DNA of 64,000 nucleotides, taken from the NCBI GenBank assembly GCA_027943335.1, contig BSBK01000970.1:2435501-2499500 (forward strand), in the 5' to 3' direction. This stretch comes from Chamaecyparis obtusa. Taxonomy: Eukaryota > Streptophyta > Pinopsida > Cupressales > Cupressaceae. The notes below the pieces were generated by a model, which was not told the origin of the DNA, made no database searches, and worked only from the letters and a program-made list of their open reading frames with translations. Below are positions 10,590-21,916 of this stretch, one piece after another (the stretch's first letter is position 1; every line of letters starts with the position of its first letter). The translations under genes were made by a program, and so were the position numbers.

Positions 10590-12180
10590 TTTTTATTTAT
10601 TTTTTGATCGGTGATAATATAGATATTATTAATAATATAAGGAAATTACATAGATTTAAAGTTTGCACCAAAATATCTCTGAGATACTACTATGAACACT
10701 CCAATAAGCCACCCCATAAACCAGAGAAACTATAATCCCGACACATCATTCTAAGAAAGTCTTACAAAATCTTAGAAGAGATAACATAGAAACCCTCCAT
10801 ACATATAGAACCCTTTGGTAGCTGGGCTGCCATGACAAAAACAGAGTAGACAAAGACATAATCGCCCAGAGCAAAAAAACTACAACCCAGCCCCAAATGC
10901 ATAGTTCGACAAAACTATTACTTGTACAAAAATGAACAAACTATTAAAGCTTAGAAAGATTCACCCGTCCTCAGGCAAAGAGCTGTGCCTACAAGGTAGA
11001 ATTGGGCCTTGTAGCCATTAGTCTTGGAGCCACATTGAACGCTGATTCCTCACCTCGCCTTCCTTTATCATGTGATTCTCTTCCTCCTATTCACAGAGGT
11101 AATCCTTCATTGCAATCCAACCAATACTTGCCTTGTCCAAATGATCTTTGTTCGAGCTTGCACTCCAGATGATGAAATGATGAAGATCCCCTTCAGTGCC
11201 TTTGACATTTGTCCAGTAACCCAACTCAATTTTAAAATCATGACCTTGGATAGCGTTTGCCACCATGATAGTAAGGCCAACCAACCACTCCTCTTCTACA
11301 CAATGACGCATAACCCACACGTTGTCCTCAACATAATCCAATTCCAAAGTCCAAGCTAAGAACATTGAAACAATATCATAATTCATGCGATAATAATGCT
11401 CTACCTCCAAGAATTCCTCCCCTAAAATCAAACCTACAATCTATAAAAGTAGAGGATCGTGAAACTTGAAAATGCCCTGCAAACTCTTCTCCGACACGTG
11501 GCCCAAAAAGACAAGTTGTTTCTTAGACACAATTGTAAAATTTGCCTCCATTGTCTCAGATCCAAAGTCTACTCGTCAAACTTTTCAACAGAAATGCATA
11601 ACACCAAACTGTGCCAATAAAAGGAGGAGAAACTAGTCTAGAACTTTTTGGCAAGTATCAACGCAAAACCACCAACACCTTAGGAGCATGTGGAATCATC
11701 ATCGATAAGAAATCAATGAGGGGAGTGGTAGCATATGGGAGAATGAGACTTTAAATCCAAGTGTGAGAAGTCTTTCCACCCATCATCCATTCCATTATCC
11801 TTCAAATGGACTGCCCACTTGGATAATAAATCAGCCAAGTTATATCCCATACGCAAAACATGAGATATTTTTAATGCTCTAAAAGAATTTAAAATATTGA
11901 CAGTGGGTTTAAGAAATTTGTTCAAATACCAAGTAGGAGCTTCATCTTTCATTAAGGCATTTATAATGATTTGGGAGTCACCTTCCAAATGAATTTTGTC
12001 CACCGACAATCGTTTAGCCATTTTAACTGCGAGCCCTATTGCTTGAGCTCTTGCATATTGTTTGAGCCATCTTGGAGTTTCTTAGCCCAAGTGCAACAAT
12101 GTTCCCTTCAGGATCACAAGCCACAAATCCAACACCTGAAGGGCCAAGATTTCCCCTAAACGCCATCAAAGTTTACTTTT
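10590..12180 (-). mobile_element. 3' end of a non-LTR retrotransposon (LINE)
   Basis: The minus strand carries an RNase H-like domain (11713-12179). About 1.1 kb of non-conserved sequence follows and ends near 10590 in an A-rich tail (AAAAAATAAATAAAAA on the minus strand). This order fits the 3' portion of a plant LINE of the type with a C-terminal RNase H. No reverse transcriptase or endonuclease segment is visible upstream (above 12180), so the copy is 5'-truncated, as is usual for LINEs. A frame at 11087-11431 on the same strand is unrecognised. Confidence 0.6.
11713..12179 (-). pseudogene. RNase H-like domain of a LINE ORF2, frameshifted
   Basis: Reading leftward, the opening KVNFDG motif (about 12179) is separated by a small indel from RGNLGPSGVGFVACD, which gives the first beta strands of the RNase H fold. 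A further shift leads to IHLEGDSQIIINAL, with the catalytic-type Glu and Asp. Then comes HVLRMGYNLADLLSKWAV, matching the conserved H-x-x-R...AD-x-L block of plant RNase H-like (RVT_3) domains. Two frame changes show it is not functional. Domain identity rests on motif order. Confidence 0.7.
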
Positions 12181-12259
12181 ATCCATCCTTAATGTGGGGC
12201 AATCTATTTTGTAATTTTTACCTTCTCAGCCATTGGATTAACCTAATTCGGCTCATGAA

Positions 12260-12504
12260 CAGGCCATTGTGATTATTATTATTATTATAATGGCGTGTTG
12301 TTGTTTTAATGATTGTAAAACAACCCTAAATTTGGTGGTGACATCAATGTAAGTTTTGTGATTCATTTGTGGAGGTTTTTGTATGTTAAATAAATTATTG
12401 TTGTTGCCAAAGTTTTCGTGAATTCATGTTTATGTTACTTAGTGGATATGTTGATGCTATTGTAAATCTATTATTTTATTATTACTTTGGAAAGGGACAT
12501 TACA
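12260..12504 (+). repeat. 3' part of an LTR (element H)
   Basis: It ends AGGGACATTACA at 12504, one base before a primer-binding site, so this is the end of a plus-strand 5' LTR. The left boundary could not be set; the LTR may be truncated against the LINE at about 12180. The start given here is approximate. Confidence 0.5.
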
Positions 12505-12505
12505 G

Positions 12506-12517
12506 TGGTATCAAAGC
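12506..12517 (+). other. Primer-binding site of element H
   Basis: TGGTATCAAAGC differs by one base from the usual initiator Met tRNA complement and is directly preceded by an LTR end. Confidence 0.7.
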
Positions 12518-13640
12518 ACCTTTCCTACCAACTTGTGAGTGTGTAGTAATTTGGGTCCATGCAAATAAGTTATGGGAAAATCGGGTGCCTGTGAATGGAG
12601 AAGAGGAAAAGAAGCTATGGGCTCAACAACATTAGATTCATTGCCAAATTTTCAAATCAAAAGAAGCCAAAATACTTTAATAAGGAATTGGAGAGATATC
12701 ATGTTAAATATATGGGATTGAAGTTTGTCATTTGTTTAGATGTGACTTTTAGTTGAGTATTATGAGATGATGATTAGAAACTACATAAGAAGATGGAGGA
12801 AAAAAGATGAACATTCAATGTTCACTAAGGAGGAGATCAAGAAGCATGAGCCAAAATAATCGTTCTTGAAAGAGTAAGATCCCAGGACGATAGAACTAGA
12901 AATAGTGAAGAGTACACTAGAGCTAAAATCATACGAGGTTGTCAAGAAATAAGTTATGATATTAGTCACAAGAAGTCGTCAAAGAAGAAGAGGACACCGC
13001 AATGAAAAAAGATAGTGAGGTCCAAGATTGACACAACATTGCCTTTGATGAAGTATCAATATCGTGTGTCCTAGATGTGTCGAGAATTGCAAATAATGTT
13101 CAAGTAGAATTGTTACAACTCTCTTGATGACATTTTTAATAGTTTACTTGGAAAGCAATTTTGTGGTGAATCTATATATATGCATATGGTTTATAATCTA
13201 ACGATGTTTTTTTCATGAGCTTTTATGAATGAAATGTTCATCTATAAATTATAATTGACGTGTGCTCATTGTTACATTGTCAATGTTTTAATAATGATCC
13301 TATGTTATGGGCTAAGTACAAATGTGTTCTAAGATGGATGTAGGATAAACACTTAGCCCTTCGAGAAGAGAGAGGGAGAGCATCGCTAGAGAGAGGAATA
13401 CGAACATGAGAACAAGCAAGAGATGCTGTTTGAATCCTCGTACACTTGATCATTGGGTCAAGTGTTTTCTTGGTCATGTTGAGTTTGTTCCACCTTGCGT
13501 CACTGGGGTTCGGTGTTGTTTGTTTTATGTTGACCTTGTTAATCCAACCTAAATCCTAATGTCAGCTGGTTATCACTTATGCTTAGTTCATGAACTAGTT
13601 GGTCAAGTTAAAAGGAAGGATACAAATTGTGAAGGGCTAC
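12518..13640 (+). mobile_element. Degraded internal region of element H
   Basis: Position after a primer site implies gag leader and gag. Only short frames with charged residues (Glu/Lys-rich stretches near 12780-13000) remain and no zinc knuckle or protease is recognisable. The right boundary is unknown. Confidence 0.35.
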
Positions 13641-13649
13641 GATACTCCT

Positions 13650-13855
13650 TTCATTGATATACATATCATTAATACATATATAAATATGGATGTATAGAGG
13701 TGTATAAAGCTTATATATGTACATATATGTATATGTAATATACATATAAGCATGTGCTTGTGCATACACATGTACCCATATATATGTATATAGTCATGAT
13801 TATATAGATACATACATACATACATACATATATATATATATACACACACACCCTA
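13650..13855. repeat. AT-rich microsatellite cluster
   Basis: Interspersed ATACATAT, GTATATAT, (CATA)n, (TA)n and (CA)n tracts. The cleanest block is at about 13808-13852. Confidence 0.9.
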
Positions 13856-15497
13856 GTTTTGTATTGAATACTAAAGCTGCAATTGGAGTTAAAATGAAAA
13901 GCCGATGTCAGCTACCAAAGTCTATTTTAAGTTTTGAATGTTTAAATAAAGTGGTAATAACCATGATGACTTAAAAGCTAAAGGCAACGATAAATTTGCA
14001 CTCTTAAAGTTTCAATTCAATTTGAATTTGTTTACAACTCCTGTGATTATTGCTATTGTTATAGCCATGGTGGCCTTTTCTTTTAAACACTTCAAGTGGT
14101 AATATGGGACATTGTGGCATGAGGGTGGTGAACATTATAGGCTGGCCATAAGCACCACCACCATTTCTTACCATAAGCAAAAATGTTTTGAAGGAATTAT
14201 TTATTCGTATTATTGATTAAGTCAAACTTCTTAAGTTAGCGACAACATTATTAAAGATTGTATTCTGAGCATAAATAGGTGACTGGTGGGAGAAAGGAAA
14301 CTGTTTTTGGGTGGATAATCTTCAGGGTTGAAGTATAGGAACAAACTCTAATTGTTTCTTGGGTCGATACCATTCTGATTCGATGTTACTGGTGGTATCA
14401 CTCTTGGTATAAAAGCAAATGTCTGCTTAGATAAGCTCATTATTATGTATTATTATTGTATGTGAGGAAAATAGCTGGTAGAAAAGAAACGATGGGACTT
14501 TGAGCAAAGAGCTATAGAAGTTGTGAGGTTCTGCTTTGGTGATTGTTAAACTACTTGTCCTTTTCTTGTAAGGGGATATGAGCTAGTAATTTGTTATTGG
14601 GTTGAAGACATTGAGCTCATTATTTTAGGCTTGATAAAGGAATCAGCCACTCTAAACAATGAAAAACAAAGCTTAGACTCACTACTTTTGTGTCTTGAGA
14701 AGCCTGAGAAAAGCTTCAGGAGAATGTAGTAGCTAGAGGTTGGGGAAATAGTTTTCATTTCTTTAGAACTGCATGGATATAGGCATGTAGTCTCAATTAT
14801 ACACTCATGTTTATTATATTAATAACTCTAGAAAGAGTAAATCTATTTAGCTTACTGTAGAAGTAATTGTTTACTATTAAACTTGGCTCTCATAAGAAGT
14901 TATAATTTAGACATCACGAAATGTAGAACAAAGAGTTTAATTCTTGACTCTGTGACATGATAGCAAGCCAAACTAAAGTATTTAATGGCCTGAAATGGAA
15001 CCCACCTATTTTTGAAGATCACACATGATAAATTTATAGAATAAAATGACATTTTTTTTGTTGTGAACACCAGTATGGTTAATGACATGTTATAATGAGT
15101 TGAGTTTCTTTAAATTTTTAAAAGGCTGCAAGCTCTAGATACACGTAGGTTTTCATAGGTTGGCATGCAGACATTTAGGTAAAGTACTAAATGTTCAAAA
15201 GAAAGGTAACAATTGAAATTGCATTGGAAACCTAGTGGACAACATGTAGTTGATTTTCTTATGCCATGGCTGGTAGGTGGAAATTCTAGAAGTCATAGCT
15301 TTTGAGTCAGGTTTTCCAACGCATATATTGTTTTTCATAATCATGAATACGCGAAGGAAGAAGAGTCTTTCTTGTATTCAACTAGAGTAACTAGTTTGTT
15401 GGTTATGTCCAGTTAGGCACTACTAACCAGGATGGAAACCTAAGTCTAGATATGCGTGAACCCATCTATAATGACTCCATGACTCTTCTTGTATTTG
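13856..15497. other. Unassigned DNA
   Basis: No coding sequence or element boundary could be supported. Confidence 0.5.
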
Positions 15498-15902
15498 TAT
15501 GTCAAGAGTCTAAAACTAAGGTAGTTTGAGGTACGCAAGTTGAGTAGGGGTGGGTGAACAGATGATTGCACTTCACATTTAGTGTATGGTACAAGACCTT
15601 AGCCAAGTGGCACAAAGGTTTGCTTGCATCCAGTCAGTTCACCATGTCTAGATGCATATTCTAGTTAGTTGGTCATGCATAGTTGTAGGTGCCTATAGTA
15701 TGTCAAGAGTCTAAAACTAAGGTAGTTTGAGGTACCCAAGTTGAGTAGGGGTGGGTGAACAGATGATTGCACTTCACATTTAGTGTATGGTGCAAGAACT
15801 TGGCCAAGGTGACGAAAAGGCTTGCTTTTGTCCAGTTAGTTCACCATGTCTAGATGCATAGTCTAGTTAGTTGGTCATGCATAGTTAGTAGGTGCCTATA
15901 GT
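15498..15902. repeat. Tandem duplication, 201-bp unit, two copies
   Basis: TATGTCAAGAGTCTAAAACT starts at 15498 and again at 15699. The copies run to about 15698 and 15902, ending in GTAGGTGCCTATAG, and are highly similar, with scattered substitutions and small indels. Confidence 0.92.
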
Positions 15903-16030
15903 TGTATGGTTGACTAGATACTAGGCTCAGATGACATCCTTGACCAATTCTCGTGTTTGTACCCTCGTGATGGGTATGACTTCCAATAGGAAGGTGTGCA
16001 GGGGACCGTTGGGTTTGTGATTGGAGGTAA

Positions 16031-17274
16031 TGTGATGAGCCCAACTGGTTCTCTACTGCAAACTGGCTTCTACTCTATTTTATTTGCAATTTTTTTTGTA
16101 CTTTTAAAACATATATGATTTTTTTGTAATTTTCTCAACATAATAAATTTAACACCAGCAAATTAACTAACTCTGAAAATTCACCAAAATAATTATTGAT
16201 CATGAAAGCTTGGACAATAATTTAATACAATGATCAAATGTTTATTTTGCACCTTCTAATGAAGACGCGGCTGCATAGTGATCAATTTACACCCTCCAAG
16301 TTTGAAACGCAGCTATGCAAAGATTGACGCCAACTGCAAATATTTCCTCTTGTGCTGAAGATTGTTCCCAACTTATCTAAGACAATATAAGCTCATAATT
16401 TCCAGCCTCTACCATCAGCATTTAATCCCTCCAACTGTAATTTTGTACCAGCAAAGTACGGCGTGCAGATTTCCGTACAGTTCTGTAGATTCTGTACATC
16501 CTATCAATTCCGTACAACATTCAATGTGCATGAGCTTTAGTCTAGATAACAAACGCTCAACAATGGCATTCTGAATTCAAACCAAGTCACTGCAAATCCA
16601 GCATAAGCTTGATGTTTTCTCCAAATATGAAGACCAAACTTAAGAACCCTACCTCTTCCTTCAAGAAATTCGATTTTCTCGTCAAGAAACACTTTTCAAC
16701 TTTTCAATTTTTATAGTCAAATGACAATAGGTAGAGAAATTCGATTTCTCCCTTTGTTTTATAATGCAAATTGGAAGTCTTCTTCAATACACCTGTCATT
16801 AAAGAAGCTTAATCCACACACCACTAAATTATAACATGAAAAGTACTTAAGTTATTAAATCAAAGCAACTTCATTTAATAACTCCAATTAAAATGTGGTG
16901 TAAACAAATCATTTGACAACAACATCCTGAGCATAAACTGCCTTGCCAGAAATAGTAACCAGACTTATGTAGACTTACTAAAAATAGCAAGTTCCCCAAA
17001 TTGGAGATTTTGGATAAGAAATCCTGCATCAACTTAAACCATTGCACAAGTGCTCTGCTAAACATAGCAATCCAGACTAACACCAAAAATACCACTTACT
17101 ATAAATAGTAAGTCTGCCAAACTGACCCCAATGAAGAGCAATCTTGACATCTGAGATCTTCAGAGTGGAAACCAACCACTGGCTCTGCCAAATGACCCCC
17201 TCTGACAACTTGATTATCTTACGAGGGTGACTGAAATAAGCTAATCCCAAGGGCCTAAAAACGGGGACATTACA
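16031..17274 (-). repeat. 3' LTR of element B (1244 bp)
   Basis: The minus strand starts TGTAATGTCCCCG at 17274 and ends GGGCTCATCACA at 16031. It aligns along its whole length with the interrupted 5' LTR, with scattered substitutions. Near-palindrome copies lie at 16973-16992 and 17094-17113, inside the upstream (U3-like) part. Confidence 0.9.
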
Positions 17275-17290
17275 GCTCTCCCTTCCCAAG
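17275..17290 (-). other. Polypurine tract of element B
   Basis: The minus strand reads CTTGGGAAGGGAGAGC immediately before the 3' LTR start, the expected place for plus-strand priming. Confidence 0.75.
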
Positions 17291-17690
17291 ATTGCTTGTC
17301 CTCAAGCAATCATGAAAATAAATGCAACATCACAGTCCACCCGTATCCCATGGATAGACATGTGTACTGTCCTTGTCATCACAAAACTCCTGTAAAGACA
17401 TCTCCATCATCAATAGTACAAACTGCAGAGTCTAAGAAATTGAACTCAACACTCGAACTGAGGGTGCTAAAACAGGAGCATCACACGTGAGTAACTCAAT
17501 CGAGACTAACTCACACAAGAGTAACTCAATCGACAAACTGGACTTGCCCCCAGTCTTCGTGCAAACTAAATTATCATACCAGTCATCAAATGGATGCATT
17601 GATGAACCCTACAACTGGTAGATATCTTGCACATGAGGATCAAATGTAAAACTGTATGCACTCCTCACTGTGTACACCTCTGTAAACTGC
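17291..17690. other. Non-coding internal sequence of element B
   Basis: This joins the protease end directly to the polypurine tract region. No reverse transcriptase or integrase motif was seen, which marks the deletion of most of pol. Confidence 0.6.
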
Positions 17691-19765
17691 TCAGCAAGAT
17701 TTGTCTGGCATCCTGTAAAAACTATCTGACGATGTACTGATAGGATCCCAAACATCATCATCATCATCACTCATCACCTGAAAGGGATTATCACTGAGCT
17801 CAAACAACGGATTGTCATAATACATAGTGACATCCATATCAAATAAAGGATTGTTCACAAAGTGAACTGCTCCCGCCTGCTGATCTGAGCGAGGTAACTG
17901 CGAGCTGTGAGAGACATGATGTGTAACCTGCTCCATCTGAATGGAATCATGCCTCTGTAAATCCTCCCTATCTACAACACGAAAGGACATAGTTCGTAGA
18001 CTCCCCTCACGAAGACCCTGTAAAACATACTCCTTGCCTCGATACTCAAATCTCATCTCCATCGAGCTCAGGCTAAGGTAGAACTCTTTAATCTCCTGTA
18101 ACCACTGCATCCCTAGCACCACATCCATCTCTCCCAAATCGATCACATAGAAATCAGACTCTAAGTCATAGTCACCAAAGAACAAAAAGAGATGATTGAT
18201 GCGCTTGGTACAGGTAAGGGTGTAGCCATCTGCCACACTAACTCGAAAACACGCAAACTCCTCTACCTGAAGACCACACTGATTAGCAACTCTCTCATGA
18301 ATAAAATTGTGTGTAGCTCCAGTATCCATCATAGCAATGCAAGGTTGTCCTTCCACTAATCCCCTTAGTCTGAAAGCAGTGGGAAGTGGTACAACAGTGG
18401 ACAACACTATGGGTGATAGTTTGGCATCAGGACCAAACTTAGTAGAGACCTTCTGAGCCTCATCTGATTTTGAACCAGCTGGCTGATGTGAAGATTCAGG
18501 CTCACTCTCACTCGAGTACACCCACATAGATCGGTTTGCACTTCCCTTAGGCCGCATAGGACAAGAGTGCTCTCTGTCATGAGGCTCTTTGCACCAGTAG
18601 CAAAGCTGCCTCCTCCGCAAATCCTCTCTAGTAGCATCATCAAGCCTACCTCCTGATTTCTTTCTGTGATAATAGGATTTGGAGTAGACTTGCCTCGTGA
18701 AACAAAAGGCTCAAGATTTCTAGCCTTTTTCATAGCCTCCTGCAAAATAGGTGGATCCAGGGATTTAACCCACCCTCTATATGGCTAAGTCAAACCCTCA
18801 ATGAAAAGCATGACCCTCCTCTTAGAGATGTCATCAACCATGATTAATAATCGTTGAAACTCACTAATGAAGGCCTCAAGGCCACTTGCTTGCCTCAACT
18901 GAGCTAACTCTCTAAAGTAAGTCTCAGGTTCCTTCTTGTCAAACCGCTCTATCAACCTATCAACGAACTGCTAGTAATAGATGATCTGATCATGTCGCAA
19001 ACACACTAGCCCATGGTACCATCAGTCATGAGCTACTCCGTCTAGATGTAGCACGACAAAATGTATGGTGTCCTCCTCAGACATGGGACAAAGCGATAAA
19101 TATGTGTCCAACTTGTGAACCCAAGCTCTAGCTATCGTTTTCCCACTTCCATCAAAGTGAGCCAGAGTCAACTTATTGGTTGCTTGCTTAAGATCATTCT
19201 GCCCAGGCCTCTGCCTCGTGTCAGGAGCTAGCCTGCCTCAGGAATGCTCTCGCTTCTGTGTCAAGTACCTGCCAAAATTCAGATTTCTCTTGATTGTTTC
19301 TGGAAGAGCATCCCACTCTACAAAGTGTGCCACCATGTCATCAACAAATGTTGGTGGCTCTGTCTCCACACCAATTGCATCCATCTCAAGCCTCAAGAAA
19401 GTGGGCCGTAGAGGCCTATCATATGTGCCTGTAGGGTTAGCTCTATAATCTTGTCTGTCATCTGGTCTAGACTTGTGGGAACTGACTGAAGCACTCCTTG
19501 TACCTCTGTCTCTGGTACGATCACCTAGTAATGTGATATGTTGATGAGTGTCTGATAATTGTTGCAAAACATTTGCAACATGATGTTGACATTTTGCTCA
19601 ATTTCTAAAAGCATCTCTGGCTTCCCTGTCAACATCATTACCAATATTATTCCTGTTCGTGTCACTTGTATGTTCAACCTGTGGACCCTGTTCACTACTC
19701 TCTGGTGGGGGTGAAGGTCTACACCTGTGGGTATAATGCATTCCAGGCTCAACCCTGTCTGCCAT
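17691..19765 (-). pseudogene. Gag-protease relic of element B
   Basis: Starts at ATG 19763-19765. The capsid-type domain lies around 18700-19180, including AWVHKLD at about 19110. Five in-frame stops are visible at 19598-19600, 19238-19240, 19022-19024, 18971-18973 and 18785-18787. A frameshift at about 18620-18690 leads into a 309-residue open stretch (17691-18620). That stretch has a zinc knuckle (CYWCKEPHDREHSC, first 25 residues) and a retropepsin-like protease with an intact active triad in MMDTGATHNFI (about residue 97). The flap-end motif VVLGMQWL follows. The frame ends in an acidic tail at 17691 without entering reverse transcriptase. Several stops are explainable by C-to-T changes (TGG, CAG and CGA giving TGA or TAG). 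Confidence 0.88.
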
Positions 19766-19802
19766 AGCGAAGCCCTCATTACCTCCAGGTTGGCAAGATC
19801 AA

Positions 19803-19815
19803 AGCTCTGATAGCA
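19803..19815 (-). other. Degenerate primer-binding site of element B
   Basis: The minus strand reads TGCTATCAGAGCT, one change from the standard site, and sits one base from the 5' LTR end at 19817. Confidence 0.75.
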
Positions 19816-20774
19816 TTATGATGAGCCTAGTTGGCTCTCAGCTCCAAATTGGCTTCTACTCTATTTTATTTGCAATTTTTTTGTATTTTTAAAACATATA
19901 TGATTTTTTTTGTAATTTTCTCAACATAATAAATTTAACACTAGCAAATTAACTAACTCTGAAAATTCACCAGAATAATTATTGATCATGAAAGCTTGGA
20001 CAATAATTTAATACAATGATCAAATGTTTATTTTGCACTTTCTAATGAAGATGCGACTACATAGTGATCAATTTACACCCTCCAAGTTTGAAACACAGAT
20101 ATGCAAAGATTGACGCCAATTGCAAATATTTCCTCTTGTATTGAAGATTGTTCCTAACTTATCTAAGACAATATAAGCTCATAATTTCCAGCCTCTACCA
20201 TCAACATTTAATACCTTCAACCATAATTCTGTATCAGCAAAGTACGGCCTGCAGATTTCCATATAGTTTTGTAGATTTTGTACAACCTATCAATTCCGTA
20301 CGACATCCAATGTGCATGAGCTTTAGTCTAGATAACACATGCTCAACAATGGCATTCTGAATTCAAACCAAGTCACTGCAAATCCAGCATAAGCTTGACG
20401 TTTTCTCCAAATATGAAGACCAAACTTCAGAACCCTAGCTCTTTCTTCAAGAAATTCGATTTTCTCCTCAAGACACTTTTTAACTTTTCAATTTTTATAA
20501 TCAAATGACAATAGGTAGAGAAATTTGATTTCTCCCTTTGTTTTATAATGCAAATTGGAAGTCTTCTTCAATACACCTTTCATTAAATAAGCTTCATCCA
20601 CACACCACTAAATTATAACATGAAAATTACATAAGTTATTAAATTAAAGCAACTTAATTTAATAACTCCAATTAAAATGTGGTGTAAACAAATCATCTGA
20701 CAACATCTTGAGCATACACTGCCTTGCCAGAAATAGTAACCAGACTCATTTAGACTTACTAAAAATAGCAAGTC

Positions 20775-21906
20775 TGTAATGTCCCCTCTCCCGAAGAGAA
20801 TTTAATAAATAAATCATAATATTAAGCTATGACAAAAATTAAATACCCAGTAATAATAATTATATAAGTGATTAATAATAAATAATAATTAAATATAATA
20901 TGATTAATATCTACAATTGGATAAGTTTAAATTAAATAGTAATATGAAGATATTAAATAAAGAAATAGATAATGAACAAATAAATGAATAATAAGTTAGT
21001 AGACAAATAAACATAATTTATTATTAAATTCATTCTATAATGAAACCGAGACTATTATAATAATAATTGAATCAGTAGAATTAATATGAATGTATTTAGT
21101 CTAATAAATAATAATATTAAAAAGATAAATAAATAATATAATATAATATAAAAAATTAAATAAATAATAAGTATAATTATAAAGTAGTAAAATAAATAAA
21201 TAATAATAAAATGTAATTATAATATAAACAATGATATTAATATTCATTGTAAATGGTAATTTAAATAAATTATAAATAAATAATAAATAATAATAATTAT
21301 TATAAATAAATAAAAATATAGAGGCATATCTCTAAATCTGAAGGTGGCAACCCTTCAACATGCAAATGTATATAATGGATATCAAATCCATTCCTCTTGG
21401 AGGAGAGATACATAGAAGAAATAAATAAAAAGGAGAAGAATAATAAGAAGAGGTGATTATTCAAATTGCAACGGAAAACAAGAAAAGAAATGTAGGAGAA
21501 AATCAAGGAGGAAATATAGGAGAAGATCGAGGAAATGTAGGAGAATATTAAAACGAAATAAATATTGAATAAGCTAAAAATAAAGGCATAAAGAAGGTAA
21601 GTATATCTTTGTTTGAGTTAATTTATTTATTAGCATTGTATGAATTAGATATTAACATTAATATGAAATAAACTTTAGAATAATAAGTTATGAAAATTGA
21701 AATAATAAATTATGAAATATAGTAATATTGTTATGAAGTAAACTTGCATTTGAAATAACTTAACTCAAATATATTGATAAATAAATTATTGGGGATTGGC
21801 ATCCTCCTAGTATAAAACATTACAAATTACCATTCCCAAGGGAAATCCAAATACTAATTATGAATTTTAAGACAAATCAAGTAAGGTCCAAAATGGGGAC
21901 ATTACA
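20775..21906. mobile_element. Insertion E: 1132-bp AT-rich element with inverted ends
   Basis: Flanked by AAGTC at 20770-20774 and 21907-21911. It starts TGTAATGTCCCC and ends GGGGACATTACA, a perfect 12-bp inverted repeat. The interior is extremely AT-rich (ATAAATAAT-type tracts at 20800-21330) and has no coding frame, primer site or polypurine tract. The 5-bp duplication and TG...CA ends fit a solo LTR. The long inverted ends would also fit a small non-autonomous element. Confidence 0.85.
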
Positions 21907-21916
21907 AAGTCCCTCA

